Positions 11,268 through 23,395 of a stretch of 64,000 bases of DNA are shown piece by piece. The position numbers and the translations under genes were made by a program. Positions within the stretch are counted from its first letter, which is position 1. The number at the start of each line of letters is the position of its first letter. Under the pieces are notes generated by a model. It had not been told where the DNA came from. It worked only from the letters and a program-made list of their open reading frames with translations, and did no database searches. The stretch comes from Anadara kagoshimensis (Eukaryota; Mollusca; Bivalvia; Arcoida; Arcidae): NCBI GenBank assembly GCA_021292105.1, contig CM037864.1, positions 40,724,514 through 40,788,513 of the forward strand, given 5' to 3'.

Positions 11268-11720
11268 GCTCTTAAGATATTACATTAACCTTATATGTAC
11301 AAAAAAGACTTTTTAAGTAATGTCTTTTCAAGTATTAATTCATCATTTCCTTAATACTCAAATAATATAGAAACTTCCTGAGTGACTGATTCATGTAATT
11401 GAATTTACTTCAGGCTTTTTGTACTTTAAAATGAAAAAATAGGACATTATATTGATAAAATTTTCCAGATTAAAAAATATTTAAAATGTTTTACAAAAAC
11501 TAAACTAGACCTTTGCATGTTTAAAACAGATTAAAATATTTGATTTCTATATCAAATTCAACATCAAAGTTCTTTTATTTACCATGGCAATTAAGAGTGG
11601 TCATTTTAATTCTTTCTTAAGTTTAAAAGTATAAATACTGAGATAGATCATTAATTTTATACTCTTGACTTCTTTTTAATTTTAATGAATAGAAATGATA
11701 ATGATACTGAGTATGTGAAC
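11268..11720. other. No recognised feature
   Basis: AT-rich sequence. Confidence 0.45.
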
Positions 11721-11724
11721 TGAG

Positions 11725-11756
<32 letters not shown>

Positions 11757-11772
11757 AGAGGAGAGAGAGAGT
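11721..11772. repeat. (GA)n microsatellite
   Basis: Nearly pure GA run with two AA interruptions. Confidence 0.97.
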
Positions 11773-12527
11773 GTTTGTGTTTGTGTCAATATCAGCCATA
11801 ATCTGAGTACATCTTACAATGTGAGGACCCTTCTAATAATTTTACAGTTCAAGATGCAGGATGTCTCTAAATAAATACAGCATGAACAACAATAAGTGGT
11901 TGGTTGAGTTTGTTTAATCAACCTCTGATCAGCTTTTTTAACCAAACACAATTTTGTTACTCCCAACATTCATTTGAATGCAAGTTCGTATTGCACATAA
12001 GTTTTTGCAATCTAAGAATGAAACTCTCTACAGAATAACTTGTTGAGATTATTACACTGAAAGCGCAACTGCTTCTATGTTGAAGACCCCTTCCCCAAAA
12101 GATTTTTGAAGATTACTTAAAATTAGGGGCAAATAGAAGTGACATACATTATTTTCATCATTTAAAACATCTTGCATTAACCCCTTCAGGTAGCACATAT
12201 TCATCAAAAGTTGACCTATTCACATGTTTTTGATCAGCTATGACTTTTTATACATGTGTTTCATTTTAAACTTTGTTTTACAGTACAAGCAAAATGTGCT
12301 TGAATATTTATAAGAGACCTCATTAAGTAGAATATGGTGTCAATTGTCAAAGCGTATATATCCGATGGCTCAAAATTGAACTCTTAGAGAACCCGGATGT
12401 CCGGAACAATCAAACACAACTTTATAGATTCAATTATTCCATCTTAGAGTCATATATCCTTGTCTTTATTTCTACAAAGACATCAGAAATATAAAACCCT
12501 CTTCTTTATATTACTTATATATTACTG
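11773..12527. other. No recognised feature
   Basis: AT-rich sequence without supported repeat or exon. Confidence 0.45.

Positions 12528-12554
<27 letters not shown>
12528..12554. repeat. (TA)n microsatellite
   Basis: Uninterrupted TA run. Confidence 0.97.
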
Positions 12555-12558
<4 letters not shown>

Positions 12559-12600
12559 ATTATAAAGAAGCCAAATTAATTAGATATATGCGAAAATCAG

Positions 12601-12790
12601 CAAAACTTTGATTCATTGCCACAATTTATACAAATCTTGGTGTTATAAAGGAGTTTGGTGATAAATAAATCAAGGGGGGGGGGTTTATCTAGGAAAACAT
12701 AGAATAAATGGATTTTGGGATTTCAAATCACTTTGACGATAAGTGAGGTGAAAAATAATGGAAATGCGTCATAATGAGGTTTTACTATAT
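12601..12790 (-). mobile_element. MITE family C, copy C1
   Basis: AACTTTGATTCATTGCCACA and GGTGTTATAAAGGAGTTTGG on the left, and GACGATAAGTGAGG and CATAATGAGGTTTTACT on the right, align with copies at 32725 and (inverted) 49022. The outer left TIR is eroded. A short G9 run interrupts the interior. Confidence 0.8.
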
Positions 12791-13087
12791 ATTTTTATAA
12801 TTAAAATTTCAAAGGGACAAGGCAAATTTCTGAGAAAGAAAAATAAACTCCCTGATTATTTCCTGGCATTTCCTTAATACCTGAAATTCTTTGACTTTTT
12901 TTTTAAAATTCCTGACAATTTAACTTTGAAAAAATAAAAAAAATCCAAGCTTTTTCCCAGAAACATGGAATCTGGGATGTTCTAAACAACAGGTATTTAT
13001 TATGTGCATGTTTTTTAAGCTTATCAAGTTTTAACTAAAAAGTTCTGATGACAACATCACATTTTCTCCCAACACCACAAATTATCA

Positions 13088-13326
13088 GCATAATAGAAAA
13101 TATGTAGTAGACTTTGGACTTGGATTCGGGACCCTGGTCTTGGACTTAATATGCTATATTTAACATTTATAACATTGTCAATCAATGCCTCTATATCACT
13201 TGTGGATATAATACAATTACAATCAATTTACAAAGCTATTCACTAACTGACATTTGATGATTTGTAAAAATCCAGAATCCAAGTCTAAAGCCCAGTTCAG
13301 AATGCAGTCTAGGTTTTCTATTATGC
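13088..13326. mobile_element. Single-copy MITE-like TIR element
   Basis: GCATAATAGAAAA on the left and TTTTCTATTATGC on the right are exact inverted copies. A second inner pair, TTTGGACTTGGATTC and GAATCCAAGTCTAAA, is also inverted. About 239 bp, no coding frame and no second copy in the window. Confidence 0.6.
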
Positions 13327-13601
13327 CCAAATCAAGTATAAACATTATAAAAATAGTTGATAATTAAATTGGATGCAACATTTAAAAATATTTGCTAGAA
13401 AATTAATGACAAATATGAAATGTAACTAAACTTTACCATGGAATTTCAGTAGGAATCCAGGAGTAATATAATCTTAACAAGTGGCTGAAATTAATATCGC
13501 TATGGCGATTTATAAGTTATAAAGCAATAAGTTAGCATAAAAAAGATAAAAAGCAGATGGATGAAAGTTAGTCTTTCAAAGTTTGATGGCTTGTTAAACA
13601 A
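13327..13601. other. No recognised feature
   Basis: AT-rich sequence. Confidence 0.4.
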
Positions 13602-13785
13602 TACAGTCAAATGTGTCTATAAAGGCCACCAAAGAGAATTAACAAAAGTGGCTTTTATGGGCAGGTGGCCTTTATATAAAGTTAAAATAACATTAATAAA
13701 GAACAATTGGAATACAATTCTACTGCCCTTTATAAGCAGGGGACCCCCTTACATAGAGGTTGCTTTTAAGGCAGGTTGGACTGTA
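13602..13785 (+). mobile_element. MITE family E, copy E3
   Basis: TACAGTCAAATGTGTCTATA on the left and AGGCAGGTTGGACTGTA on the right are inverted. The interior has AAAGAACAATTGGAATACAA and repeated GGCCTTTATA blocks. A 99-codon frame lies over it but is only a shadow of the repeat. Confidence 0.85.
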
Positions 13786-14077
13786 ACTAGAAAAACAAAC
13801 TTTAATACCCAGAAAATTAGACAGTACCAGCATTACATAATTATCAGTGTAAGATCATAATTAAATTTGTTAATTAAAACTATAAATTACAGCAGATAAA
13901 TAAATTTTATCCAAAGCATTTTCATGTTCTAATTAAATTTGTGTGGAATAATCTTCTTGATAATAAAATAGTGCCCAAAAAATTCAAAGCAATTTCATTT
14001 TCTAATGAAGTTCTTACTAAGTCGTCAAAATTTTCTCAATAAAATAGTGCCAAAAAAGAAATGGAATGAATTCATTT

Positions 14078-15000
14078 TGAGTTTTCTGAGCATAAATTAG
14101 ATTTACCAATGTCTAAGAAAAAGAAACAAATGTTTTCATTTTGATATCAAGTTTTCTGGACGTAATTTAGGTTTACTGATTTCTAAAAACGTTGAAGAAT
14201 GGTTAAAAAAAATTTTATGGAGTTTTTATGAGCATAAATTAGATTTACCAATATCTAAGAAAAAGAAACAAAATTATTCATTTTGATATCAAGTTTTCTG
14301 GACATAATTTAGATCGCCTGAGTTCTAAGAATGTTAAAGAGTGAATCTAAAAAGAAGCAAAAAGTTTTCATTTTCATGGAGTTTTCTGGACATAATTTAG
14401 ATTGCCTGAGTTCTAAGAATGTTAAAGAGTGATTAAAAAGAATCAAAAAGTTTTTATTTTCATAGAGTTTTCTGGACGTAATTTAGATTTACAGATTTCT
14501 AAGAAAAAGGAAAAAATGTTTTTATTTTAATAGAGTTTTCTGAACATAAATTAGATTTACCAGTTTCTAAGAATGTTAAAGAGTGAATCTAAAAAGAAGC
14601 AAAAAGTTTTCATTTTCAAGGAGTTTTCTGGACATAATTTAGATTGCTCGATTTCTAAGAATGTTAAAGAGTGAATCTAAAAAGAAGCAAAAAGTTTTTA
14701 TTTTCATGGAGTTTTCTGGACATAATTTAGATTGCTCGATTTCTAAGAATGTTAAAGAGTGAATCTAAAAAGAAGCAAAAAGTTTTCATTTTCAAGGAGT
14801 TTTCTGGACATAATTTAGATTTACCAGTTTCTAAGAATGTTAAAGAGTGAATCTAAAAAGAAGCAAAAAGTTTTCATTTTCATGGAGTTTTCTGGACATA
14901 ATTTAGATTGCTCGATTTCTAAGAATGTTAAAGAGTAATTAAAAAAAGAAACAAGATGTTTTCATTTGGATGCAGTTTACTGGACATTAATTAGATTTCC
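14078..15000. repeat. Minisatellite of about 70-88 bp, 12 copies
   Basis: Each copy begins GAGTTTTCTGGACATAATTTAG and contains TTTCTAAGAATGTTAAAGAG. The five or so central-right copies (about 14534-14940) keep a regular 88-bp period and are close to each other. The left copies (14078-14530) are shorter and more diverged, so the array has probably grown from its right half. Confidence 0.93.
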
Positions 15001-15893
15001 TTATTAATTTCTATGAAAGGCTTATTCTAATTAGAATCCTATATCCTCTTGAAAGATGACGTTAAGAAAACCTGTAAATCTCTTGTAATAATCAAGTTAA
15101 AAATCAAAGTATTGTCAATGACGTTTCTAAACACCTACACAGAATGTTATGGTTACAGGGTATTATAGTACAGTTCACATATGGTAATTTCAGATTAAAA
15201 AAAAATGGTTTTGGGTTTGAATGTCTATGAAAAGTAGGCCCAATATATTCCTATGGCCAGTCAATAAAATTAAAACTTGTCCATCTTTTCTATACAACAT
15301 TCGAGACTAAGGCTCATAGTCACAATAATATTACTGCAAGCCCTGTGTTATATTTTCTGTTTATAAAATATATGCCGACACTCTAATTCGTGTGATAGAC
15401 TGTTGGTAATCCGAGGGAGCTTATTATTCTGTCGCCAAATATATACTCTTCCAAATAAACCATTGATTGTATGTTACATGTACTTGCTAGAGAATAATAT
15501 TTTCAGTAGTCTGTGAAAATATAAGTATCTTTAAAATCTGCATTTTCATACTGAATTGTCAAACTGAAGAAATGAGATTCTAGAATAATCAACCATGGGT
15601 TTTACTAGTTTGTCTTAGTAAAGATTTTCCAGTTACACCAAGACATCACCAGTTATAGAAAATTTGAAGAAATATGTACCTTTGCAATGCATTTACAGCA
15701 ATGAGAAGTGAGGGTTCTTTTTTGTTGCCATGTCTACTGAGACAGTGACAGTGGTTTCATCTGACAAACTAATACAATTGAAATAATGACATCAGAAAAA
15801 AATCATAGAACTTCTGAGTTTGATCCCACAGTCATTGATATGGAATAAGCCAGGTAAAATACTACTAGTGTAAATGTTTTTTCCATAAGAAAA
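15001..15893. other. No recognised feature
   Basis: AT-rich sequence. No exon with both splice signals and an open frame was found. Confidence 0.45.
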
Positions 15894-15894
15894 T

Positions 15895-16251
15895 TGATTG
15901 ATTGATTGATTAAATGAAGTTTTATGTCCCAGTCAAGAATATTCACTTATGCGTCATCACCAGCTATAGGTTAAATTGCAGAAAGTCTTACCTTTGCAGT
16001 GCACTTAGGTCAATGTACAGGAAGTGCTCTTTAATGTGCCATGTCTGCCATGATACAGGACATCATGTTTTAATGTCTCTATCAAAGAATCCTGTGAACT
16101 TTGAATTCATTTCTAAATGCCGACAGCATGTCGGAAGAACAGTCACTAAATATACCTTTTCTCAAGTTTTTTGTCCGACAAAGATGACCTTCACACCCTG
16201 ACCTCCCACATATCAAGCCAGTATTCAACCAACTGAGCTACCATAGTGGTT
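15895..16251 (-). mobile_element. SINE-1 copy S3, most complete
   Basis: The minus strand reads a tRNA-like head first: ACCACTATGGTAGCTCAGTT, which contains an A-box-like TAGCTCAGTTGG. The B box is poorly preserved. The common body follows (CCTGTATCATGGCAGAC, ACCTATAGCTGGTGATG, TTCTTGACTGGGACATAAAA), then a short (AATC)n tail at the plus-strand left end. Length about 355 bp. A 95-codon plus-strand frame here is a shadow. Confidence 0.85.
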
Positions 16252-16254
16252 ATT

Positions 16255-16416
16255 TAACCATTGAACTGTCTAGAAATGACGTTTATAGTGCTATAACTTC
16301 CATTGCTATGCAAAGCAAACTCAATAACACATGCTAGAGCATTATGATTAGTTTGCTTTGCACAGCAATGGAAGTTATAGCACTATAAACACCATTTCTA
16401 GACAGTTCAATAGTTA
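16255..16416. repeat. Long hairpin, 66-bp arms, 30-nt loop
   Basis: TGAACTGTCTAGAAATGACG...CTATGCAAAGCAAAC on the left is matched by its inverted copy on the right with about four mismatches over 66 bp. It begins within a few bases of the 5' end of SINE S3. One arm recurs at about 39078-39137. A foldback-type MITE is likely. Confidence 0.85.
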
Positions 16417-17640
16417 TATTTACATTTTGCGATTTTTGAAAATCTTGTATTTGTTTTTGAATCTGAAATAAATTTAAAACACTGTCGTGTATGACATGCA
16501 ATTCCAATTGCTGTAACAGCCATTCAATGACGTCACAGGTATAGGTGTAATCAAGAGACATAACATTAGCAAATGTAATTATAGTCCTATAACTTCATTT
16601 GGTCTCAAACAGAGTTTAATACAATCAAACACCATAAATGTAAATATATAGTTTCAAGAACTGTTGTGGGTATTAATAATGTCATCATAACTGTTTGTCA
16701 CATAGAACATTAGAACATATATTACCATGTTAATAATATGTAATGTCAATTTCCATAAATTCATCAATATTCAGTGGCAATGTTCTGTAAATTCCGGAAG
16801 TTTTATAAACTGTAATAGAATTTAATAAGGGGCATTATGGGTAACATTATGTCTGCTTCATAAACCTAGGTGACCAAATCAGGGAACTATGGGTAATTTT
16901 ATGTCTGCCTCTTTCTATGTGATCCAATTATACTTTTATTATTCACTGCCAATTATCTGTTGGACGGAAATAGGTGACAATTTTCTTGCGTCATCAATTT
17001 AGAATTTTATCAGTGTAAGAAGTACAATGTACTGTATAAAAAGAAATATAAGCAGTAGAAAACTCTTGTGGTTTTAATCTTCTAAACTTCTCGATTTAAA
17101 ATTCTCATGGTTCCGACTGTATGGAAATTGTACCCAAGGGAAATGAGAAATATTTGTGGTACGAGAATATCACTGTGAAAATCACATATAAATTTTCCAG
17201 GGGATTGTTTCTTCTAATACAATACCTCAAGATTGTTTCACTTATATGAAGTTGGGGTGGTGGATGGTGCATTGATGAACACTATAGACTCTCTATAAGG
17301 TTTTGTTGGTGGACATGTCATCATGATGCAGGCTTACAAATTACATTGCCTTGTTTAAATACTCTTGACTTGGACATGAAAGACCTTATCATTATATTCT
17401 CCCTATGGAAACCCTTCAAGATATCAACTATGACATCCAATTTTCTTTTCAGGGTGTTTCATGGACTGCTCCATTGACTCATAAAATTAAAAAGCTAAAA
17501 ATATTTCCAACAAGGAATTCCAAATAGGAAGGATGCACTGACTGTCAAGTCAAATCCATGGCTACAAAGATTTTTTATTTTATTTTATAGATAAAATATA
17601 AAAATGGAAATATTGACTTTGTAACAGTGATTTTTTTATT
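16417..17640. other. Mostly unrecognised; includes a segment shared with 39010-39060
   Basis: GCAAATGTAATTATAGTCCTATAACTTCATTTG (16566-16598) recurs inverted near 39025-39060, next to the single hairpin arm there. The element may therefore extend beyond the hairpin to about 16610. The remainder shows nothing supported. Confidence 0.5.
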
Positions 17641-17865
17641 CAGGGAACCTCAGTGGCCAAATGATCTAATTGTGCACCTCTAACTATCTTTGTACGAAAT
17701 CCCACTCCGGGCAGCCAGTAGTGCACGAAAGGTTTTTTAGTTCAAGAGCTGAAGGTCTTACAATGCTCCAGTTTCCTCCACCATCCATAAACTAATCATC
17801 TCAAACTGAGTGAAAAAATAATGACTGGGGTATGAAACACCATTACTCAACTCTAAAGTTCGAAA
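17641..17865 (+). mobile_element. SINE-2 copy with degenerate tRNA-like head
   Basis: A weak head (CTCAGTGGCCAAATGATCTAA, then CGAAATCCCACTCCGGGC) precedes the body: CCAGTTTCCTCCACCATCC, CTCAAACTGAGTGAAAAA and TGACTGGGGTATGAAACACCA, ending TTACTCAACTC. This order is that of a tRNA-derived SINE. Confidence 0.7.
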
Positions 17866-18059
17866 GGCTTGTTTTTACTAGTTGATCTTGGTTCAAAATG
17901 AAAGAAAGACATTGGCAAATATTGTGAATTTTCAGCTTCTGGAAGCTAAGGTCCATGCAAATTAGATTTACTGAATCTAAATATTTTGCTTACAAAAAAA
18001 GAGTCTCTATTTTAAATTCAACAAATTTCAAGTATTGATTATGTTTATAGTCTACTTAC

Positions 18060-18139
18060 GGATATGAAGATTTGTCACGATCCTTATCAGAATATTCCGT
18101 CACCTCAACATTCGGAATAGTAAATTTCTTCTCTTCCAT
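18060..18139 (-). CDS. First coding exon of an unidentified host gene (partial)
   Basis: On the minus strand an ATG at 18139 opens a frame of 26 full codons plus two bases. It runs MEEKKFTIPNVEVTEY and ends with SSYP, whose last codon is completed after splicing. A consensus donor GTAAGT follows at once (18059-18054). The start is supported by A at -3, G at +4 and an in-frame TAG upstream. The exon is CpG-richer than its surroundings and has ordinary codon use, unlike the AT-rich frames elsewhere. The product is acidic and basic by turns, with no signal peptide. I do not recognise it. The pattern of a short strand followed by a charged linker vaguely recalls the start of a PX domain (compare SGK3), but 27 residues cannot decide that. 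The rest of the gene should lie toward or beyond position 1. Confidence 0.7.
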
Positions 18140-18600
18140 CTTAGCTCTGAATGAGTTCACTAAAGTATTCTACTGAGTTTTTAATCATTATATGTTTTTT
18201 AATAATAGCCCCATTTTACGCTCGTTTTAATGACACTTGACTGACGGAATGAATTACGGTACAAAGTTTCATGTGAACAAAACATTATGTTCAATAAGTA
18301 TTAAGAGGTTTTCTAAATTAAGACTCCATAATTACACATCAGGAAAAAAATCCACATCGGCGTTTTATAGTGACTTCATCCTCTATAAACTAAATACATT
18401 AATTTTTCAACATGGATGCCATTTAAATTAAAATGACGTTTCTTTTTTACAATTTTTTAACAATTCAATTCTGATTGAATTGATCGATTTTCAGAAATCC
18501 CTTAAATACAACGAAATGCACGTACAGTAATATCCCGAAGTTGTTGGATAAATTTAAGATGGAAATACCAAAGATACTGATTGACCGACTCTGAGTAAAT
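18140..18600 (-). promoter_or_regulatory. Presumed 5' UTR and promoter region of the 18139 exon
   Basis: Lies just upstream of the start codon on the minus strand. It contains several CpGs (for example AAACGAGCGTAAAATGG on the minus strand) and a TATAATGATTAAAAAC segment about 45-50 bp before the ATG. No transcription start can be fixed from sequence alone, and a 5' non-coding exon further up is possible. Confidence 0.3.
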
Positions 18601-19493
18601 ATCCTTATTACCATTGGAGAACCCTGTACAGACTGCCTTCTTATTCCAATGAGATGTCACTTAATATGTAACCGGTAATGCGGATACGCAAATTTCTAAT
18701 CAAGACCTGCAGCTTTCTTATATAATTAAACCAAGCTCTACAGAATCCCAAGATTCAAATTTCAATTAATATACAAAAATAGTATGCAATATGTCACTGT
18801 AAATTTTCCCTAACAATTTCGATCTATATATAATTTTGATAACTTATTTGGTGATACAAGCTCATATATCATACATCATTTGACAATCAATGGCTGGATG
18901 TTATAATATGATTCTTTTATGTATTCCAAGACTTAGAACTGAGACCCAAGTTTCATACATAAATGCTGCACAAACAAAATAAAACAAAATATGTAAATAT
19001 GTGATGGTAAATTACAAAATGAAAAATGGATTAGATGTTTATTGTCATGTTTACAAGAGGCTGTTGATTTTTTTTTCAAAAATTGGTTTTTTGAAGGAAA
19101 TCAATAGGACTACTCCTAACTGCCTTCTTATCAATAAATCACAGCGGAAGGTTTTTGTGTAAATGCTTCTTAATATGAACCTAATATAAGCACTAGCAGC
19201 CATTGATGGAGTCTAGTGTTATTAAGATGTGGTTTCTTAAGACCTGGAAGTCATTAATATCCATCAATTTGATGTAAGGTACAGTGGACAACTGACACAC
19301 AATATCCCGGAATGTACTAATATTCAGATTAAATTTTTATTTAATAATTGAAAACTAATTTATCAATCATTTATTTTTAATGAGAAAAGCTGTCACGAAT
19401 TTCAATTTATACCAGTTGAGCATTAAAACAGTCAGTGGTTTACACTATTTAAGCAATGATAAATAATAGAATGCATCAGTTGTACATCTGCCA
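18601..19493. other. No recognised feature
   Basis: AT-rich sequence upstream of the exon. No repeat family is supported. Confidence 0.4.
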
Positions 19494-19537
19494 GGGGGGG
19501 GAGGGAGGAGGAGGTTGGGAGGAGGTTTGGGATGAGG
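19494..19537 (+). repeat. G-rich purine tract, possible G-quadruplex
   Basis: A run of 8 G is followed by GGGAGGAGGAGG, then TTGGGAGGAGGTTTGGG. Several G3 or longer runs lie within about 44 nt on the plus strand. Structure formation is inference. Confidence 0.6.
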
Positions 19538-19599
19538 TTACACCAAGAAGAGTGGTCAAACCTGTTAACCTGAGCTATGGAGTATATAGAAGCTGAAAT

Positions 19600-20260
19600 T
19601 GGGGGAACTATAGCCTATATTCATTAGTGAATTACACTGGTTATGCTTTTGCCCGGAGACAATACATAAAATCAGTATACATTAATTGTACCAGCCAAGC
19701 ATGGATAGTGATCGACACCATGGTTGGTAATTATTTGATAGTGAATTACCCCAGTTGTGCATGTCTTCAGGGTTACACTAGCAATAGTCATAAATACCAG
19801 TTGAGGTTCAGAAGTATCATAACCAAGCTTTAAGGTAGTGGTGATTTGCAACTAATCAAGCAAGGGTGGTGATGAATTGCAAGACAGCCAAACATGTAAT
19901 TTGCACCAAAGCCAAGCCTTCGTGGTAGTAATCAGCACCACAACCAAGCTAAAATGTGGTGACTTGCACCAAGCATGCAGAATAGTGGTGATTTGCACCA
20001 AAGCTAAGCTTAGATGGTGTTGATTTACACCATAGCCAAGATAAAATCATGATGGTGATAAATATCATATTTACAAAATATCCAAACTTTCATGGTGGCC
20101 ATAAGCACCATAATAGCAAAGCATGACTGGTGGTGATTTGAACTGTATCCAAGCTTTGATGGTGGTGATTTCAACCACAGATGACGAAAGTTTTATTTGC
20201 TATCATAGTTAAAGCTTGATGGTGGTGATTTGCACCACAGCCAAGTAGGTAATGCAATAT
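19600..20260. repeat. Highly degenerate minisatellite, unit about 36-45 bp
   Basis: Recurrent phrases GATGGTGGTGATTTGCACCA and ACAGCCAAGC occur at irregular spacing, with many substitutions. It is clearest at 19840-20250. A 68-codon frame at 19627 lies in the poorly conserved left part. Confidence 0.8.
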
Positions 20261-20614
20261 AGCTGTGATAATGCACTTGTCTGAAAGTATCCTGTACTAA
20301 TCTGTTCTAAAAATATGACTCCATAAAAATCACAACATAATACGTCAAGTTATCTACAAGTAAATCAATAACTTATTAATGGTGTCCCCAATGTTTACAC
20401 CGATTACACTCCAGGCGCTGTAACTCATCAAAGTCAATTTTCACATCCAATAAAATATATTAGGCAAACATCCACTAAGCTTCATTTACAGTAACTAAGA
20501 GGAAATAGTTTTTTTTAATTCCATGAGGGTGTACGTTGATTCAGGTAAACAAGAAAATAAAAACCAAGCAGTTTGACACTTGTGACATTCTGAGATTGGA
20601 ATCCGATTGATAAT

Positions 20615-20622
<8 letters not shown>
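20261..20622. other. No recognised feature
   Basis: AT-rich sequence leading into a TA run. Confidence 0.4.

Positions 20623-20655
<33 letters not shown>
20623..20655. repeat. (TA)n microsatellite
   Basis: Pure TA run directly preceded by TACATACA. Confidence 0.97.
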
Positions 20656-20659
<4 letters not shown>

Positions 20660-20703
20660 CCCTTTTAAAATGATGTTTATAAAATTTTAAATTTAGACAT
20701 ACT

Positions 20704-20934
20704 TATAGATAACCAACATTGACCTGTATGCTTGACCTTCAATTTAAATGTTTATTATGGAAAAGTACATTATGACAACACAAGTGTTTGTTTTCATCTA
20801 CATAATGGGGAACAATATTTTCAAAAAGGAGAAATGTGTATTGCATATGTATTAACTGTGAATCCTAACCGTAGCCATGTATCTGATGGATCCTTATGAA
20901 GGGTCAAGAGGACAGGTCAATGTTGTTTTCCTAT
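20704..20934 (-). mobile_element. MITE family A, copy A2 (diverged)
   Basis: ATAGATAACCAACATTGACC on the left and GGTCAATGTTGTTTTCCTAT on the right are inverted. The internal CCTAACCGTAGCCATG block lies on the right, so it is inverted relative to A1. Confidence 0.8.
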
Positions 20935-21199
20935 GCACTTTTACTCAGTTATTGGAGTTTAAATCATGTCAACACTTGACAGTAATAGTGACATATATGC
21001 GATCTTTATATTTTCTGAAAACAATGAAGAGAATTTTTTATTCAGAATAAAGTTTTTGAAAATTTGAACACCAAAAACAAATTTGACATATATTAATCTC
21101 TTGAACAATCTGGCAGCTCACCACTGATTTTTTCAGTTTGCACATTGGGCAACAGGCTACATGTATAGATGTTTAACCATCGTAATCATCATCATCATC

Positions 21200-21231
<32 letters not shown>

Positions 21232-22730
21232 CATTGCACTTAATTAATGGATTTGTAGATGCTTTTAACAACTTTATACACACTTAACCAGATTTATCAG
21301 GAGATGTAGACAGTCTCTTGATTATGTTGAAATAATATAACAATTTGAAAGGTTAAAGATCTTTGCAAATTTTGTACTAAAAAAAACTTCATTAAATTAA
21401 AATATTAAAGCATGTACTCACTCGCCAAAAATTCCAGTAAATATCTTCATTATATTTGTTATATGTAAACACACACACAGTCACATTACAGGCTGATGTT
21501 ATAATAATCCAGATATTTAAACATGACGAGAAGGGGGAAGGAAAATCTCCCTAAATTTAGAATTTTGAAGTGACCACACTTATCTACGTGATGTTGGGCA
21601 GGAAGTAATTTTATTATGATATAATGTACAAGCACTCATTATAAACAAATTTGTAATGTCACTTTTTTCACAAAAACTTAATTGAAACAAGCTAAGGAGT
21701 GTAATTAAGTAATGGAGTTAATTAAATTAATGTTTTAGTTTTTTTTTTGTTGTCTTATAGGAATGTTTACATGTTAGCCCACTAATGTAAGATTTTGCAG
21801 TTACATATTAAAACAAGTCCCATTAGTTTGTTATAAAACTTTTTTTTTATTTACATGGAGATAATTTCACAACAATTTATTCATCATAATTAAATTAAAG
21901 ATTTGACAAAGTGCTTTGAGGATTCATTTCAAACATAATTTTCTGGTTTTAGTAATTTTTATATTTAAAATTCCCTAATCTAGGGCAAGTGAGCATTAAA
22001 TCGCCGGAATATGGTGTTGTTAGTGCTGTCTATGTACTGTAATCAGATGATCAAATTAATGTCAAATTAGTCATTAGTGATCATATGACTCTGTTTTGTT
22101 TTTTTTTTCTTGCATACTCTGTGTCTGCCAAACCTTAAAGTATCTCACTTTCTAGAATATCTAAGATAAAGATTCTTAAGAATAATGCTCTAGACAATAA
22201 TTATAATTTTTTGTAATATTCAACATTTTGAGCATATTTAATAACAGGCTTGAATATTAATTTTAAGTTCAGACAGCTCCTCTCCTAACATATGAGAGAC
22301 GAACGTTTACGTATGTTATATATTCAAACAACAGAGATACAGAGAATGAATTATCCCCAATGTAAATTAATAGCAACAAGATAAGTGCCATCTCTCTCTT
22401 AAAAAATTCAAACAAAATTTTTTTTCAATTTTTTTTGGACCAAGGGGAGACAACACCGAACATATTATTGGCAACTGTGTAATAAAATGTTTACATTGTG
22501 TTGAGATGTATAGTAAGAACACCGAGAGTTATTCCCCTTACAACAGTGGCTTTTCTTATCAGCTATATCTCAGACATTTAACTATTATTTTACACAATAC
22601 TGTCTTGTTAAAGCACAAATCTACATTTTAAGACATTATTATATGGAAACTAATGAAAACTTACAAACGTTGAAACAGATCAAATTGTTATTATACTCTA
22701 TCAGATAATTTTAATAAGCTTTATTTATAT
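20935..22730. other. AT-rich stretch; nothing supported except an ATC run
   Basis: No exon is supported. A minus-strand donor-like GTGAGT near 21420 follows a ten-codon ATG frame; see rejected items. Confidence 0.45.
21185..21234. repeat. (ATC)n microsatellite, interrupted
   Basis: ATC units with two ATAATC interruptions. Confidence 0.95.
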
Positions 22731-23078
22731 ATTGATTAATTGATTGTGGTTTTATATTCCAGCCAAGAAGATTTCATTTATATTGAGATGTCACCATGAA
22801 GGTTTCGGTGAAGTGGCAATTTTTTTTACCTTTGCAGTGCACTCTGGGCAATGTGCAGGGAGGGTAGTTTAACATTCTATGTTTGCTGTGACAGGGGCCT
22901 CTTTTATAGGACCTGTGACTTACATGGCTTGGTGAAACAGTCATTATCTATCTTCAAGTCTTGGTCAGACCCTGGCTGGGGTTCGAACCCTGACCCCCAA
23001 AAATTATTTTGATAGCAATTAATTCGAATGGTCGAGGCTCAATATCAATTCAAACAAACCAGCTATCCAGTTTAAAAT
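22731..23078 (-). mobile_element. SINE-1 copy S4
   Basis: Body segments CCAGCCAAGAAGATTTCA, CCTTTGCAGTGCACTCTGGG, ATGTGCAGGGAGGGTAG and ATCTTCAAGTCTTGGTCAG precede GGTTCGAACCCTGACCCC, the B box read on the minus strand. The A-box end is decayed (AACCAGCTATCCAG). The AATC tail has only two or three units. Confidence 0.85.
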
Positions 23079-23395
23079 GTTACACTATTACAAGATTCCA
23101 ATTTTATGTCCAGTTTTAATTTTATGTAGGTATATTGACAACTCTTTTGAAGGACATTGGAGGTTGGGGGGTTTAATGCATTTGCTTACATTACAGATCA
23201 CAACAGATCTCACCATCTTGGCTAAAATTCTACAAATTCTATGATGTAAGAAAGTCTGATATTTCCTGTGTACTCCAGTTTCTTCCTCCATTTCAGAACT
23301 GGTTACCTCCCTGCTTTGCTTGGGTTGCTTGGTAACCTTCCTGACCAATATATAGCCATATGACCTATGATACCATCTGCTACATAGACTTATTA
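23079..23395. other. No recognised feature
   Basis: An 86-codon minus-strand frame (23348-23088) shows no recognisable content and no supporting splice structure. Confidence 0.4.

Noticed and set aside
21421-21463. Minus-strand ATG frame MKIFTGIFG followed by GTGAGT
   Set aside because: Ten codons with an in-frame stop directly after, and no second line of evidence.
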